A DNA stretch of 64,000 nt, from NCBI RefSeq assembly GCF_007830735.1, contig NZ_VLLN01000005.1:1-64000 (forward strand), written 5' to 3'. This DNA comes from Geobacter argillaceus (GTDB lineage: Bacteria; Desulfobacterota; Desulfuromonadia; Geobacterales; DSM-12255). The notes beneath the pieces were generated by a model. That model had not been told where the DNA came from. It made no database searches and saw only the letters and a program-made list of their open reading frames with translations. The translations under genes were made by a program, and so were the position numbers. Positions 32,227-41,940 of this stretch are shown piece after piece (positions within the stretch are counted from its first letter, which is position 1; each line of letters opens with the position of its first letter).

Positions 32227-33288
32227 GTGAAAACGCCCATCGTCCCATTTTTCATTCCCCATCACGGCTGTCCGCACCGGTGTGTGTTCTGCAATCAGCA
32301 GGCCCAGACCGGGTCCGGGGCGCGGCTTCCGGATGTATCAACGATCCTGGCGACCGTTGATGCGTACCGGGCAAGCAGTTGCTGCGATTCCCCGGAGGTG
32401 GCGTACTACGGCGGAACGTTCACCGCCCTGCCGCGTGCAGTGCAGGAGCGGTTCCTGGCGCCCCTCCAACCCCTGTTGCGAGAAGGGGGGGTGCGTGCGG
32501 TCCGCGTCTCCACCCGCCCCGATGCCATTACTCCGGAGGGGGTGGCGTTTCTGAGGGATAACGGGGTGGAGACGGTGGAACTCGGCGTCCAGTCCATGGA
32601 CGATACCGTGCTGGCTGCGGCGGGACGGGGCCATACGGCGCACGACACCGTGGCCGCCAGCCGCATCCTCCGGGAAGCCGGGATGCGGGTCGGGATGCAA
32701 CTGCTGCCCGGCCTTCCCGGCGACACACCGGAGAGTGCCGGGGCGTCACTCTCCGAGGTGCTGGCCCTGGCTCCGGACTTCCTCCGGATCTACCCGCTGC
32801 TGGTGCTGACCGATACCCCGCTGGCGGAGGCATACCGCTCGGGCGCCTTTTCGCCCTGGTCGCTGGCAGAGGCGGTGGCACTCTGCAAACTGCTTTTGCA
32901 TCGTAGCGAACAGGCCGGGGTGCCGGTGATCCGGGTGGGGATACAGGCCTCGATCGAGTTGGCCGCGCCGGGAACGATCCTGGCCGGGCCGTGGCATCCC
33001 GCCTTCCGGCAGTTGGTGGAGGGGGAGCGCTGGTTCGACCTGGTTGCCACCCTGGCGGCCGCACTGCCGGCAGGGGCGCAGGTAGAGCTGTCTGTTCCTT
33101 CGGGGCGCCTTTCCGACCTCGTGGGGCAGCGAAGGGGGAATGTCTCCCGTTGGGAGGAGCAGATGGGTGTTCGGGTAACACGAACCTCTGAGAATCCCTC
33201 CCTGGGGCCCGGCGAGTGCCTGATCCAATGGCGTGGCAGAGAGCGCAGGGGCAGCCTGTTGCGGGATTTGGTGTACGAGGCGCAGTAA
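32227..33288 (+). CDS. Radical SAM protein (Elp3-like B12-independent family)
   Basis: 353 residues. The Fe-S site CX3CX2C is in HHGCPHRCVFCNQQ at residues 14-27, then EVAYYGGTFTALP and VETVELGVQSMDD, as in Elp3-type radical SAM enzymes. It lacks an acetyltransferase domain, so it is not Elp3 itself. The substrate is unknown; a role in tRNA or rRNA modification is suggested only by its place between rnc and era. The GTG at 32227 was chosen because the family start (KTPIVPFFIPH) follows it; upstream frame overlaps rnc. Confidence 0.85.
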   Translation: MKTPIVPFFIPHHGCPHRCVFCNQQAQTGSGARLPDVSTILATVDAYRASSCCDSPEVAYYGGTFTALPRAVQERFLAPLQPLLREGGVRAVRVSTRPDAITPEGVAFLRDNGVETVELGVQSMDDTVLAAAGRGHTAHDTVAASRILREAGMRVGMQLLPGLPGDTPESAGASLSEVLALAPDFLRIYPLLVLTDTPLAEAYRSGAFSPWSLAEAVALCKLLLHRSEQAGVPVIRVGIQASIELAAPGTILAGPWHPAFRQLVEGERWFDLVATLAAALPAGAQVELSVPSGRLSDLVGQRRGNVSRWEEQMGVRVTRTSENPSLGPGECLIQWRGRERRGSLLRDLVYEAQ

Positions 33289-33329
33289 TCGGGAATTGGC
33301 CGTTGCTTCATAGTTTTACTTCGTCAGAT

Positions 33330-33508
33330 TACGTCCCGTAGGGACAGAATGCCGGTAGCCCGGCGATTTATCGCCGGGATTCGTGGGTCATCATATCGTT
33401 TTCGTCACGTACGTGACTGAAGGATTGCGCTATTCCGTTACCGGGGGATTCATCCCCCGGCTACAGGCGTTCTGTCCCGATGGGACGAAACCAAATGTGA
33501 CAACGTAG
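33330..33508. repeat. Multi-hairpin repeat element, copy 1
   Basis: About 180 bases lie between the radical SAM gene and era. It starts TACGTCCCGTAGGGACAGAA and contains nested hairpins: GTCCCGTAGGGAC, CCCGGCGATTTATCGCCGGG, CCGGGGGATTCATCCCCCGG and GTCCCGATGGGAC. The outer ends also pair. A clearly homologous copy lies at 52509-52687, including the trailing AATGTGACAACGT. No coding capacity is evident. Confidence 0.9.
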
Positions 33509-33539
33509 GAATAGCGTGGCATCAACAAGGAGAAACATC

Positions 33540-34436
33540 GTGACAGAACCAACTTTCCGTTCGGGCTTCGCCGCCTTGGTGGGCCGGCCGAACGTGGGCA
33601 AATCGACCCTCCTCAATCAACTCCTGGGGGAGAAGGTCGTCATTACGTCGGACAAGCCCCAGACGACCCGCAACCGGATTCAGGGAATCCTGACCACGGA
33701 CAGTTCCCAGACCGTCTTTGTCGACACGCCGGGCATACATGTTGCCCGTTCCCGCATCAATCGGATGATGGTGGAGTCGGCCCTGTCCGCGGTCCGGGAC
33801 GTGGACGTGGTCCTGTTTCTGGTGGAAGCCGACGCCGAACCGAGCCGGGAGGAGAAGGCCCTGCTGGAGGTCCTGGCCAAGGCCACGGCGCCGGTGCTGC
33901 TGGTGATCAACAAGATCGACCGGCTGGCGAAGGATACGCTGCTCGCCAGGATAGCGGCCTATGGCGCCGCTCATTCGTTCCGGGAGATCGTTCCCATTTC
34001 GGCCCTGAGTGGTGACGGCGTGGAACTGCTGGCCCGGGTGGTGGCCGGTTATCTGCCGGAAGGTCCTCCCTACTTCCCGGATGACCAGCTGACCGACGTG
34101 CCGGAGCGGTTCATAGTCGCCGAGATGGTCCGGGAGCAGGTTTTCCGCCTGACCCGGGACGAGATCCCCTATGCGGTGGCGGTAACGATCGATGCGTTTA
34201 CGGAGCGGCCGGGTCAGGAGTTGGTGGCCATTAGCGCTACCATTCATGTGGAGCGTGACTCCCAGAAGGGGGTCATCATTGGCCAGCGGGGGGCGATGCT
34301 GAAGAAGATCGGCAGCAACGCCCGCCGGGAGATCGAGAAGTTTCTGAACAGCCGGGTGTTCCTGGAGCTGTTCGTCAGGGTCAGCCACGGATGGAGCGAG
34401 AGCCCCGGCAAACTGAAGGAATTCGGGTACGAGTGA
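33540..34436 (+). CDS. era: GTPase Era
   Basis: 298 residues. The G motifs are [11 protein letters not shown], then VDTPGIH and NKIDRL. A C-terminal KH domain carries the [14 protein letters not shown]-binding loop. Era binds the 3' end of 16S rRNA during 30S assembly. The GTG at 33540 has AAGGAG eight bases upstream; the GTG at 33516 lacks a site. Preceded by the hairpin repeat and followed by another palindrome before der. Confidence 0.96.
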   Translation: MTEPTFRSGFAALVGRPNVGKSTLLNQLLGEKVVITSDKPQTTRNRIQGILTTDSSQTVFVDTPGIHVARSRINRMMVESALSAVRDVDVVLFLVEADAEPSREEKALLEVLAKATAPVLLVINKIDRLAKDTLLARIAAYGAAHSFREIVPISALSGDGVELLARVVAGYLPEGPPYFPDDQLTDVPERFIVAEMVREQVFRLTRDEIPYAVAVTIDAFTERPGQELVAISATIHVERDSQKGVIIGQRGAMLKKIGSNARREIEKFLNSRVFLELFVRVSHGWSESPGKLKEFGYE

Positions 34437-34443
34437 ACTTCAA

Positions 34444-34630
34444 TCCGTGAGGGCCGAGCACCCCGTGAAGCGAATGTCCCCGAGCGCCAGCCGCTGTAGG
34501 CGAAATGGAGCAAAGCCGGCCCATCCTGTCTGAGCCCGTTAGGGCGAGTTGATGGGCTGGCGCGAAATGAGCCGTACAGCGTCGGTGCGAGCGGGATGCC
34601 GAGCGGAGCGGGGCGCTCGGCCCTTGCGGA
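34444..34630. repeat. 187-bp imperfect palindrome between era and der
   Basis: The ends TCCGTGAGGGCCGAGCACCC and GGGCGCTCGGCCCTTGCGGA match as inverted repeats at 17 of 20 positions. Internal pairs such as CCGGCCCATC with GATGGGCTGG and GAGCCCGTTAGGGC continue the fold. It is unrelated in sequence to the repeats at 25594 and 33330. It fills nearly the whole era-der gap. Confidence 0.75.
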
Positions 34631-34652
34631 TTCACATGAAAGAGAGCATGGC

Positions 34653-35978
34653 ATGAAACCAGTAGTGGCAATAGTAGGCAGGCCCAATGTGGGGAAATCG
34701 ACCCTTTTCAATCGTCTGCTCGGGCACCGTAAGGCAATCGTGGACGATCAGCCGGGGGTGACGCGGGACCGCAACTATGGCACCGTCAAGCGGTATGAAG
34801 TCCCGTTCACCCTGGTGGACACCGGCGGGTTCGAGCCGGTCAGCAACGACCGCCTGCTGCAGCAGATGCGGGAGCAGTCCCAACTGGCCATGGAAGAGGC
34901 CGACGTGGTCCTCTTCGTCATGGATGGCCGCGAGGGGTTGACCGTTGCCGACCGGGAGGTGGCAACCATGCTCCGCCGCCTGGATAAGCCGGTCTTCTTC
35001 GTGGTGAACAAGGTGGATGGCGACAAGCAGGAAAACCTGGCCGCCGAATTCTACGCCCTGGGGGTGGCACAGCTGTACACCATCGCGGCCGAGCACAACC
35101 GGGGGGTGGGTGACCTGATGGAGGACGTGGTGGCGGCCTTCCCCAGCCGTCCTGCCGTTGACGGGGACGACGCCGTGACGCGGATCGCCGTGGTGGGACG
35201 ACCCAATGTGGGTAAGTCGTCCCTGGTGAACCGCCTCGTCGGCTTCGAGCGGAGCGTGGCCAACCCTGTTGCGGGGACGACGCGGGACTCCATCGACACC
35301 GTTTTTACCTGGCACGGCAAACGCCATATGCTGATCGATACTGCCGGCATCCGGCGAAAAGGGCGGGTCAGTCAGAAAATCGAGACCTACAGTGTCGTGG
35401 ACGCCCTGCGAAGCCTTGACAGGGCCGATGTAGCCCTGATCGTGCTCAATGCCGAGGAGGGTATTACCGAGCAGGATACCAAGATCGCCGGCTACGCCTA
35501 TGAGGCCGGTCGGGGCTGCATTTTCGTGGTGAACAAGTGGGATACCCTGGCCAAGGACAACAGAACGGTTGGCGTTTTTATCGACAAAATCAGAACGGAA
35601 TTTAAATATCTGCCATTCGCTCCGATACTCTTTCTATCGGCCAAGACCGGCCAGCGGATCAACACGGTAATGGAAGCGGTGGCACAGGTGATGGCGGAGT
35701 ATACCAAACGGGTTTCCACCGGCGACTTGAACCGACTCCTCAAGGAGGCGGTGGAAGAACATCACCCGCCGCTCCACCAGGCGCGACGGGTCAAGTTCTA
35801 TTACGTCACCCAGACAGCTACCCGGCCGCCGGCCTTTGTGTTCTTTACCAACCAGCCCGACGGGATACACTTTTCCTACGAACGCTATCTGCTGAACAAA
35901 CTGCGGGAGCGGTTCGGTTTCTCAGGAACCCCGCTCAGGATCATTTTCCGGGGACGGGACCAGGAAAAGAAACGATGA
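34653..35978 (+). CDS. der: GTPase Der (EngA)
   Basis: 441 residues with two tandem G domains. Each has a GRPNVGKS P-loop (residues 8-15 and about 184-191), DTGGF / DTAGI switch II motifs, and NKVD / NKWD base-recognition motifs. A C-terminal KH-like domain ends in [14 protein letters not shown]. It is needed for late 50S assembly. The ATG at 34653 was chosen; a frame from 34596 runs through the palindrome and is not family-like. Confidence 0.96.
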   Translation: MKPVVAIVGRPNVGKSTLFNRLLGHRKAIVDDQPGVTRDRNYGTVKRYEVPFTLVDTGGFEPVSNDRLLQQMREQSQLAMEEADVVLFVMDGREGLTVADREVATMLRRLDKPVFFVVNKVDGDKQENLAAEFYALGVAQLYTIAAEHNRGVGDLMEDVVAAFPSRPAVDGDDAVTRIAVVGRPNVGKSSLVNRLVGFERSVANPVAGTTRDSIDTVFTWHGKRHMLIDTAGIRRKGRVSQKIETYSVVDALRSLDRADVALIVLNAEEGITEQDTKIAGYAYEAGRGCIFVVNKWDTLAKDNRTVGVFIDKIRTEFKYLPFAPILFLSAKTGQRINTVMEAVAQVMAEYTKRVSTGDLNRLLKEAVEEHHPPLHQARRVKFYYVTQTATRPPAFVFFTNQPDGIHFSYERYLLNKLRERFGFSGTPLRIIFRGRDQEKKR

Positions 35979-36006
35979 GGTTCGTTCCGACCGCCGGAAA
36001 CGAACC
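35979..36006. other. Hairpin after der
   Basis: GGTTCGTTCCG pairs with CGGAAACGAACC (one bulged A), starting at the base after the der stop. There is no T-tract, so it is either a weak terminator or an mRNA 3'-end stabiliser before the chemosensory operon. Confidence 0.5.
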
Positions 36007-36063
36007 CGTGCGGACGCGAATGAACGGGACGGACTTGAATAATGCCATTTCCCGGCAGAGGCA

Positions 36064-37749
36064 ATGGCCATGAGCCTGGTCGGCAGCCTGGAAGAGCTGG
36101 GGCTGGGCGAGATCCTGCAGATCGTCAGCCTGAGCCGTAATTCGGGTATTCTTACCCTTCAGAGCAAAGGGCGTGAAGGGACGATCGTTTTCCGCTTCGG
36201 TCAGGTGATCAGGGCAACCTCCAGTAACTTTCGCCGGTTCCTGGGCGATGTGCTGGTGGAGCGTGGCGTTCTTGACGGGCCAACGCTGCGGAATGCCCTT
36301 GCCATACAGAAGGAGGAGGGGTATCGCGCCCCGATCGGCTCGATTCTGATCCGGGAGTTCCAGGTTTCGGCCGAGCGGATCGAGGAGGTGGTCCGGGAGC
36401 AGATCGAGCAGGTGGTTTATTCCCTGTTTGCCTGGCAGGAAGGGAACTTTGCCTTCGATCTTCAGGAGTCGGTGGAGGCAGTCGATGGCATCCGGATGGA
36501 TCCGGTCCAGTTCATGCTGGAACAGGGGTTGGATACCAAGTTTCTGGCAATGGAGGCAGCCAGGATACTTGACGAACAGTCCGTTACGGGTGATCGGGGT
36601 ACTGGCGAGGGGGGGGACGGACAGCCAAAGCATGCGGTCGATATCGCTTTTGATCCGATGCAGGAGTCGACGGAGGTCTCCGTTGCGGAATCGACGATCC
36701 GGCCCGCTGCCGCCAGCGGGACAATTGTCCTGGTGGACGACGATGAGGGGACACGAGAGTTTCTGACCACCATGTTCCGGGAACTCTCCTTTGAGGTGAG
36801 TGCCTATGCCGGGAGTGAAGACACCCTGATCGCCGTCGACACCCTCTACCGGCAGGGGGCACGGCCACTGGTCATGGTCGACCTGATCATGCCCTGTATG
36901 GACGGTTCGGGCATACTGGGGGGACTGGAACTGCTGGAGTTGATTCACCACCATTTCCCCGATCTCCGCGTTATGGTCATGTCCGACTACCATAACAGCG
37001 ATGCGGAGCGCCAGGTGCTGGGGATGGGGATCGACTTTATTCTGAAACCGCGTCGTTCAGACCTCGACGACCCCTCGGCGCGGGAAGAGTTCGGCGGCCG
37101 CTTTCGGGAGCTCCTTGCCAGGGCGAAACCGGGAGCGACGGGAACCGGGCAGGTGAACCTCGGGGATGAGCTCCGCATGGAGATGGGGGAGATCTTTTCG
37201 CCGGTCTCTGCCATGCCGGTGCGGAGTACCGGCATTACCCTGCTCAGAGGGATGCTGGAAGAGCTCAACGATCCCGCCCTTGGTGGCGGCATCATCCTGC
37301 TGGTCCTGCGGTTCGCTTCGGAGTTCATGAACCGGGCGGTCATCTTCCGGCCCAAGGGTGGAGAAATCGTGGGGCTCGGTCAGTTCGGGATCGATGATGA
37401 TGCCACGATAGCCGATCGAAAGATCCGTAACCTGCGCATTCCCAAGGAGGAGGCGTCGATCTTCAGCACCATCTTCGTCGGTCCCGGGTCGGTCAAGATG
37501 TCGCCGGGCGAGTCGTGCCGGGACAGCCAACTCTTTGCCGAACTCGGTGGGCCGCCGGTAGAGCTGTTCCTGGGACCGATCTTGAGCGGTGGTGAGGTTG
37601 TTGCCATCCTCTATGGTGACAATTTTCCCGAGCAGCGTTCGATCGGGGACACCGATTCACTGGAGATCTTTCTGTCCCAGGCGGGAATTGCCATGGGAAA
37701 AGCGCTCATGGAGAGCCGTCTGAAAGAAAAACGTCCGGAGGAGAGATGA
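36064..37749 (+). CDS. DUF4388-REC regulator with C-terminal GAF-like region
   Basis: 561 residues in three parts. A DUF4388 (PATAN-type) domain (1-110) shows GSLEELGLGEILQIVSLSRN and GTIVFRFGQVIRA. A receiver domain (219-345) has acidic VDDDE and acceptor Asp273 in VMVDLIMP, followed by MSDYHNSD. The C-terminal 180 residues resemble a GAF-type sensor or output domain (QAGIAMGKALMESRL at the end). There is no DNA-binding or enzymatic output domain. It heads the chemosensory operon and overlaps the next REC gene by four bases, so it likely receives phosphate from CheA. ATG 36070 is an alternative start. Confidence 0.75.
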   Translation: MAMSLVGSLEELGLGEILQIVSLSRNSGILTLQSKGREGTIVFRFGQVIRATSSNFRRFLGDVLVERGVLDGPTLRNALAIQKEEGYRAPIGSILIREFQVSAERIEEVVREQIEQVVYSLFAWQEGNFAFDLQESVEAVDGIRMDPVQFMLEQGLDTKFLAMEAARILDEQSVTGDRGTGEGGDGQPKHAVDIAFDPMQESTEVSVAESTIRPAAASGTIVLVDDDEGTREFLTTMFRELSFEVSAYAGSEDTLIAVDTLYRQGARPLVMVDLIMPCMDGSGILGGLELLELIHHHFPDLRVMVMSDYHNSDAERQVLGMGIDFILKPRRSDLDDPSAREEFGGRFRELLARAKPGATGTGQVNLGDELRMEMGEIFSPVSAMPVRSTGITLLRGMLEELNDPALGGGIILLVLRFASEFMNRAVIFRPKGGEIVGLGQFGIDDDATIADRKIRNLRIPKEEASIFSTIFVGPGSVKMSPGESCRDSQLFAELGGPPVELFLGPILSGGEVVAILYGDNFPEQRSIGDTDSLEIFLSQAGIAMGKALMESRLKEKRPEER

Positions 37750-38111
37750 AGCGTATTCTCATTGCCGAAGATTCGCCGACGATGCGTTCATTGATGGCCA
37801 CAACCATTGAGTCTTGCGGCAACTATGATATCGTTGAGGCTGCTAACGGATTCGAAGCACTGCGCCTCCTGCCCAGGATCAAGGCCGACCTGATCATTAC
37901 CGACATCAATATGCCCGACATCAACGGATTGGAATTGATCAGCTATGTCCGGAACAGTCCACACTACCGGGACATCCCCCTGTTCATCGTGAGCACCGAA
38001 GGGGGCGGGGGAGACAGGGGAAAAGGGCTGGCCCTCGGGGCAAACGAGTACCTTGTCAAGCCGTTCGATCCGGTCCTGCTGCAGAAGTTGATCCGGCAAT
38101 ATCTGGGTTAG
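37746..38111 (+). CDS. CheY-like response regulator (stand-alone REC)
   Basis: 121 residues forming a single receiver domain: IAEDSPTMRSLM with the acidic pair, DLIITDINMPDING with the phospho-acceptor Asp, STEGG for the conserved Ser/Thr, and EYLVKPF for the Lys. No output domain, so it acts as a diffusible phospho-signal or phosphate sink. The start overlaps the previous gene's stop (ATGA). One of four receiver domains in this operon. Confidence 0.93.
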   Translation: MKRILIAEDSPTMRSLMATTIESCGNYDIVEAANGFEALRLLPRIKADLIITDINMPDINGLELISYVRNSPHYRDIPLFIVSTEGGGGDRGKGLALGANEYLVKPFDPVLLQKLIRQYLG

Positions 38112-38174
38112 CCGGTTTCCCGGCACCCTGCTGAACCTTAGAACAATCTCCGTAGGGAGCGGTATCCTGACCAT

Positions 38175-40256
38175 ATGAGCACATTAGGCAAGGCTGTCTC
38201 AGACTTTCTGGCGGAAGCGGAAGAGATCATCGACCAACTCGGCGGCGACCTGGTTGAACTGGCTGATTGTGCGGACACCGGCGATTGCAATCCGGACCTG
38301 CTCAATTCCATCTTCCGTGGTGCCCACTCCCTGAAGGGACTGGCCGGTATGTTCGGCTTCAGTCAGATTCAGGAGCTGGCCCATACCATGGAAAATCTTC
38401 TTGATTCTCTCCGCCTCGGCAAAGTTCCCCTTACCGATGCGGTCATCAGTGTATTGTCGGATTCGTCAGAGCTCCTGGGCTCCATGGTCCGCAGTGCCAG
38501 TGGCGGGTCCATGGATGCGACGGGACTTTCGGAGATCGTGACCCGCATTACGGCCTGCGTCTCCACCCCGAAGGCGGTCGACGGCCCATCCCCGCTGGCT
38601 TTTCTTGGCCTGTCGGAAGCCGTTTTAACCGCCCTGACCGAATACGAGGAACACCGGCTCCTGGAAAACCTGAAAAAGGGGCGGAACATCTATTCCGTCA
38701 TGGCATCCTTTGACTTGACCACCTTCGACCAGGATCTGGGAAGTTTGACCGAGATGCTGAAGAGCTGTGGCGAGGTTATCAGCACCCTTCCCAGCGTGGG
38801 AAGCAACATTGAGTTGTCCATAGACTTCGAACTCCTCTTTGGCAGCGACCTGGAGTTTGACCAGGTGCGCGAACTGGTGGCAGCTACAACGGTTGCTGTC
38901 CGTCAGCTCGGTAGTGGTGTGGCGCCACCGCCTTCTTCTCATGCGGCAGTGTCCCCCTCCCCGACCATTTTGGCATCGCTTTCGGATGCAACGCCTGCTG
39001 TGATTTCCGTACCATCCTCCTCACCACCGGCAGCGCCAGGAGGGGGTGGCGACGCGGCCACGGCCAAGAGCATGAGCCGCACCGTGCGGGTCGACATCGG
39101 CAAGTTGGACGATCTGATGAATATTGTCGGCGAACTGGTTCTGTGCCATTCCTCGATTTCCGTGATCAGCGAGCGGATGCATCGTGACGGTCTCACCCCC
39201 CTGGTCCAGGAGTTGACCAAGGCAGCCAAGGGGCTGGAGCGGAAGCTGACCGAACTGCAGAAAGGGGTCATGGAGATCAGGATGATCCCGGTGGGCCAGC
39301 TCTACGAAAAAATGGGACGGATCGTGCGTAAGGTCGCCCGTGAGCAGGGGAAAAAAGTCGATCTGAAACTGTACGGGGCCGATACGGAACTGGACAAGCT
39401 CATTATTGAAGATATTGCCGATCCGGTGATGCACATTATCCGGAACGCCATTGATCATGGCATCGAGCCGCCCGAGGAGCGGCGGCGCGTCGGCAAGGAA
39501 GACGCGGGGACCATCAGGCTTTCGTCGTTTCAGAAGGGGAATCATGTTGTTATCGAGGTAGAGGACGATGGCCGTGGCATTGATACCGGCAAGGTCCGGA
39601 GGAAAGCCGTCGAGAAGGGGTTGATTGGCAGTGCCGATGCCCTCTCCGATCATGAGGCGATCGAGCTGATATTTCTTCCCGGCTTTTCCACCAGTGATAC
39701 CGTGAGTGAGATCTCCGGGCGGGGTGTCGGGATGGATGTGGTGAAGAACAACATTGCCGCCGTCTCCGGCATGGTGGACATTGAGAGTGTTTTCGGCAAG
39801 GGGAGCCGGATCACCATCACTCTGCCCATCACCCTGGCCATCATCAAGGCGCTGATTATTGCCTCTGCCGGCCGTACCTACGCCCTGCCCATCACCTCGG
39901 TGCTGGAAACCATCATGATCAACCGTGAGGATATCCTTACCGTGGAGCGGAAAGAGGTCATCCAGCTTCGGGAGATGACGCTGCCACTGCTGCGTCTGGG
40001 TGATTTCTTCCATCTCCCCGCACCGGACAGGCCATCGGATGACATGTACGTCGTGGTGGTGGGGGCAGCGGAAAAAAGGCTCGGGATCATTGTCCACGAC
40101 CTTCTCGGCCAGCAGGATATCGTCATAAAATCTCTCGGCACTATATTGGACTGGGTAAAGGGGATTTCCGGCGCTGCCGACCTGGGTGACCAGCGGACAA
40201 TCCTGGTCCTGGACGTGGCCGGGATCATCAATGAAGCGACGCGTGGGGGCGGTTAG
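38175..40256 (+). CDS. cheA: Chemotaxis histidine kinase CheA
   Basis: 693 residues. The Hpt domain has phospho-acceptor His51 in GAHSLKGLAG. There is a Pro/Ser-rich linker (about 255-295), then the dimerisation helix pair (VDIGKLDDLMNIVGELV). HATPase_c has the N box HIIRNAIDHGIE and G boxes VEDDGRGID and GRGVGMDVVKN. A CheW-like domain occupies about 560-690. Between Hpt and linker is a divergent roughly 150-residue region rather than a clear P2 domain. It autophosphorylates and passes phosphate to the REC proteins and CheB encoded alongside. Confidence 0.95.
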   Translation: MSTLGKAVSDFLAEAEEIIDQLGGDLVELADCADTGDCNPDLLNSIFRGAHSLKGLAGMFGFSQIQELAHTMENLLDSLRLGKVPLTDAVISVLSDSSELLGSMVRSASGGSMDATGLSEIVTRITACVSTPKAVDGPSPLAFLGLSEAVLTALTEYEEHRLLENLKKGRNIYSVMASFDLTTFDQDLGSLTEMLKSCGEVISTLPSVGSNIELSIDFELLFGSDLEFDQVRELVAATTVAVRQLGSGVAPPPSSHAAVSPSPTILASLSDATPAVISVPSSSPPAAPGGGGDAATAKSMSRTVRVDIGKLDDLMNIVGELVLCHSSISVISERMHRDGLTPLVQELTKAAKGLERKLTELQKGVMEIRMIPVGQLYEKMGRIVRKVAREQGKKVDLKLYGADTELDKLIIEDIADPVMHIIRNAIDHGIEPPEERRRVGKEDAGTIRLSSFQKGNHVVIEVEDDGRGIDTGKVRRKAVEKGLIGSADALSDHEAIELIFLPGFSTSDTVSEISGRGVGMDVVKNNIAAVSGMVDIESVFGKGSRITITLPITLAIIKALIIASAGRTYALPITSVLETIMINREDILTVERKEVIQLREMTLPLLRLGDFFHLPAPDRPSDDMYVVVVGAAEKRLGIIVHDLLGQQDIVIKSLGTILDWVKGISGAADLGDQRTILVLDVAGIINEATRGGG

Positions 40257-41057
40257 GTGTACAACGATTTCTATGGGTTCACGGAAAAACCGTTCAGCAA
40301 AACCCCCGATCCCCGTTTTCTTTATCTGAGTCGTGGACACCGGGAAGCCTTGGCACGGCTGCAACACGCGGTTGAAGAGCGTGAGCTCGCCCTTCTGACC
40401 GGCGATATCGGCTGTGGCAAGACCACGATCTCCCGGGCGTTGATGGATGCCATGGGCGAGCAGTATCGTTTCTGCTTCATCTTCAATCCGCGCCTCACTG
40501 CCCTGGAGTTCCTGCGGGTGGTGGCCAGGAGTCTGCTCAACGACCTTCCATCCGGCGGCAAGGACGAACTCCTCTCCCGGGTCACCGACACGCTGTATCA
40601 GCTCCACCGTGAAGGGTGCTGCCCGGTCATTGTGGTGGATGAGGCCCAACTGATACCGGACCGGGAGATCTTCGACGAAATCAGGCTTCTGACCAATTTC
40701 CAGTTGGATGACCGGAATCTGCTCAGTGTCATCCTCATGGGGCAACCGGAGCTCAGGACTATTCTTGCCAGTTCGATCTACGAACCTTTTCGTCAGAGGA
40801 TAGGTCTCCAGTATCACCTGGAGCCACTCACCCTCGAAGAGACGCTGGAGTACCTGGATTATCGTGCCGTGGTGGCTGGCGGGGCCGAGGGGCTGTTTTC
40901 CCCGGACGCCGTTCAGCGGATTTATGAGCTTTCAAAAGGGGTGCCGCGTCGCATCAATTCGATTGCCACCAATGCCATTCTGGAAGGATTTGGCCGGGAT
41001 GTCACATTCATCGATGCCGAGCTGATTGACAGTGTTGCCCATGAAATTATCGTGTAA
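40257..41057 (+). CDS. ExeA-like AAA ATPase
   Basis: 266 residues. The N-terminus YNDFYGFTEKPFSKTPDPRF is the hallmark of ExeA/GspA-type ATPases. Walker A is TGDIGCGKTTISR and Walker B is IVVDEAQLI. Sensor-like MGQPELR and arginine-finger-like PFRQRI follow. Relatives assemble secretion or pilus machinery, often with a peptidoglycan-binding domain that is absent here. The GTG at 40257 directly abuts the cheA stop, so translation is coupled. Finding it inside a che operon is unusual; it might control assembly or positioning of the signalling complex. Confidence 0.85.
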   Translation: MYNDFYGFTEKPFSKTPDPRFLYLSRGHREALARLQHAVEERELALLTGDIGCGKTTISRALMDAMGEQYRFCFIFNPRLTALEFLRVVARSLLNDLPSGGKDELLSRVTDTLYQLHREGCCPVIVVDEAQLIPDREIFDEIRLLTNFQLDDRNLLSVILMGQPELRTILASSIYEPFRQRIGLQYHLEPLTLEETLEYLDYRAVVAGGAEGLFSPDAVQRIYELSKGVPRRINSIATNAILEGFGRDVTFIDAELIDSVAHEIIV

Positions 41058-41075
41058 AGGGATGATGGTTTTGCC

Positions 41076-41900
41076 ATGAATCTGGCAGAGATAAGAAAAA
41101 AGGCCCTACAGGAAAAGGATGCGGGGGAAACCTCCCCGGGAGGTTCTTCTGTCGTGAGCGCTCCTACCTATTCGCTCCCTGTCCGGGAAGATCCGACCGG
41201 CCCCGCAGCGCCGGGCATTTCGGACGAGCTGGCAGTTCCGGGCGTGGAAGAACTCCCTGAACAGCAACCCATTCCCGTGGCCGAAGTAGTTGCCGTTTCG
41301 GCGCCGGCCATGCAGGAGACCGTGCCTGTGCCGGAACCACTCTCCTTTCCGGGAACGATGGCAACGGCTTCTTTTGACCCGATTGCCGAACTTCTGGCGG
41401 GGCGGGAGCTGGCAGGAGGAGAGGATGAGGACGAGCTTTCCGCACTTATCGAGGGGGCTGCTTCACTTGACCGGATTGAAGAGTATCTCTGTTTCCGGGT
41501 GGCAAACGAAAACTATGCCATCAATATCATGGAGATCAAGGAGATCATCAAGCCCCGCGAGGTGACCGAGGTGCCGCGGGTTCCCTCCTATGTCCTTGGC
41601 GTCATATCCTTACGGGGTGTGATTATCCCGATATACGACATGCGCCGCCGCTTGGGGCTCGATGATGTGCCGGGCGGGAACAGGCGGAGAATACTCGTGG
41701 TCCGTCATCGGGAGGAATTCGCCGGTATCCTGGTTGATCAGGTAAGCCATGTGGTAAAGCTGGGGGCTGCCGACGAAGAACAGCCACCAGCGGTCCTCGA
41801 CGGAACCGGTCGGGAGTTTGTTCAGGGGATTGGTCACCATGATGGCAGCATGTTGATACTCCTTGACCTGGATAAGATCCTCGATATGAGTTTGAGCTGA
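41076..41900 (+). CDS. cheW: CheW-like adaptor with long Pro/Glu-rich N-terminus
   Basis: 274 residues. The first 120 or so are low-complexity, rich in Pro, Val, Ala and Glu, and probably disordered. The CheW domain occupies about 130-274: EEYLCFRVANENYAINIMEI, then IKPREVTEVPRVPSYVLGVI (read as EVPRVPSYVLGVI), DMRRRLGL and a final MLILLDLDKIL. CheW couples receptors to CheA. The long tail is not typical of CheW and may bind another component, for example the ExeA-like ATPase encoded 18 bases upstream. Confidence 0.88.
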   Translation: MNLAEIRKKALQEKDAGETSPGGSSVVSAPTYSLPVREDPTGPAAPGISDELAVPGVEELPEQQPIPVAEVVAVSAPAMQETVPVPEPLSFPGTMATASFDPIAELLAGRELAGGEDEDELSALIEGAASLDRIEEYLCFRVANENYAINIMEIKEIIKPREVTEVPRVPSYVLGVISLRGVIIPIYDMRRRLGLDDVPGGNRRRILVVRHREEFAGILVDQVSHVVKLGAADEEQPPAVLDGTGREFVQGIGHHDGSMLILLDLDKILDMSLS

Positions 41901-41940
41901 GCAGGGCCTGCTGTTCAGGGCAACTGCAGGAGAGTGATTA

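Noticed and set aside
33330-33508. Reading the hairpin element as a CRISPR or rho-independent terminator
   Set aside because: There is no repeat-spacer order and no T-tract; two homologous copies elsewhere in the window point to a dispersed element.
39021-40817. A long minus-strand frame spanning cheA and the ExeA-like gene
   Set aside because: It crosses two real genes, has no ribosome-binding site or domain, and is a GC-skew artefact.
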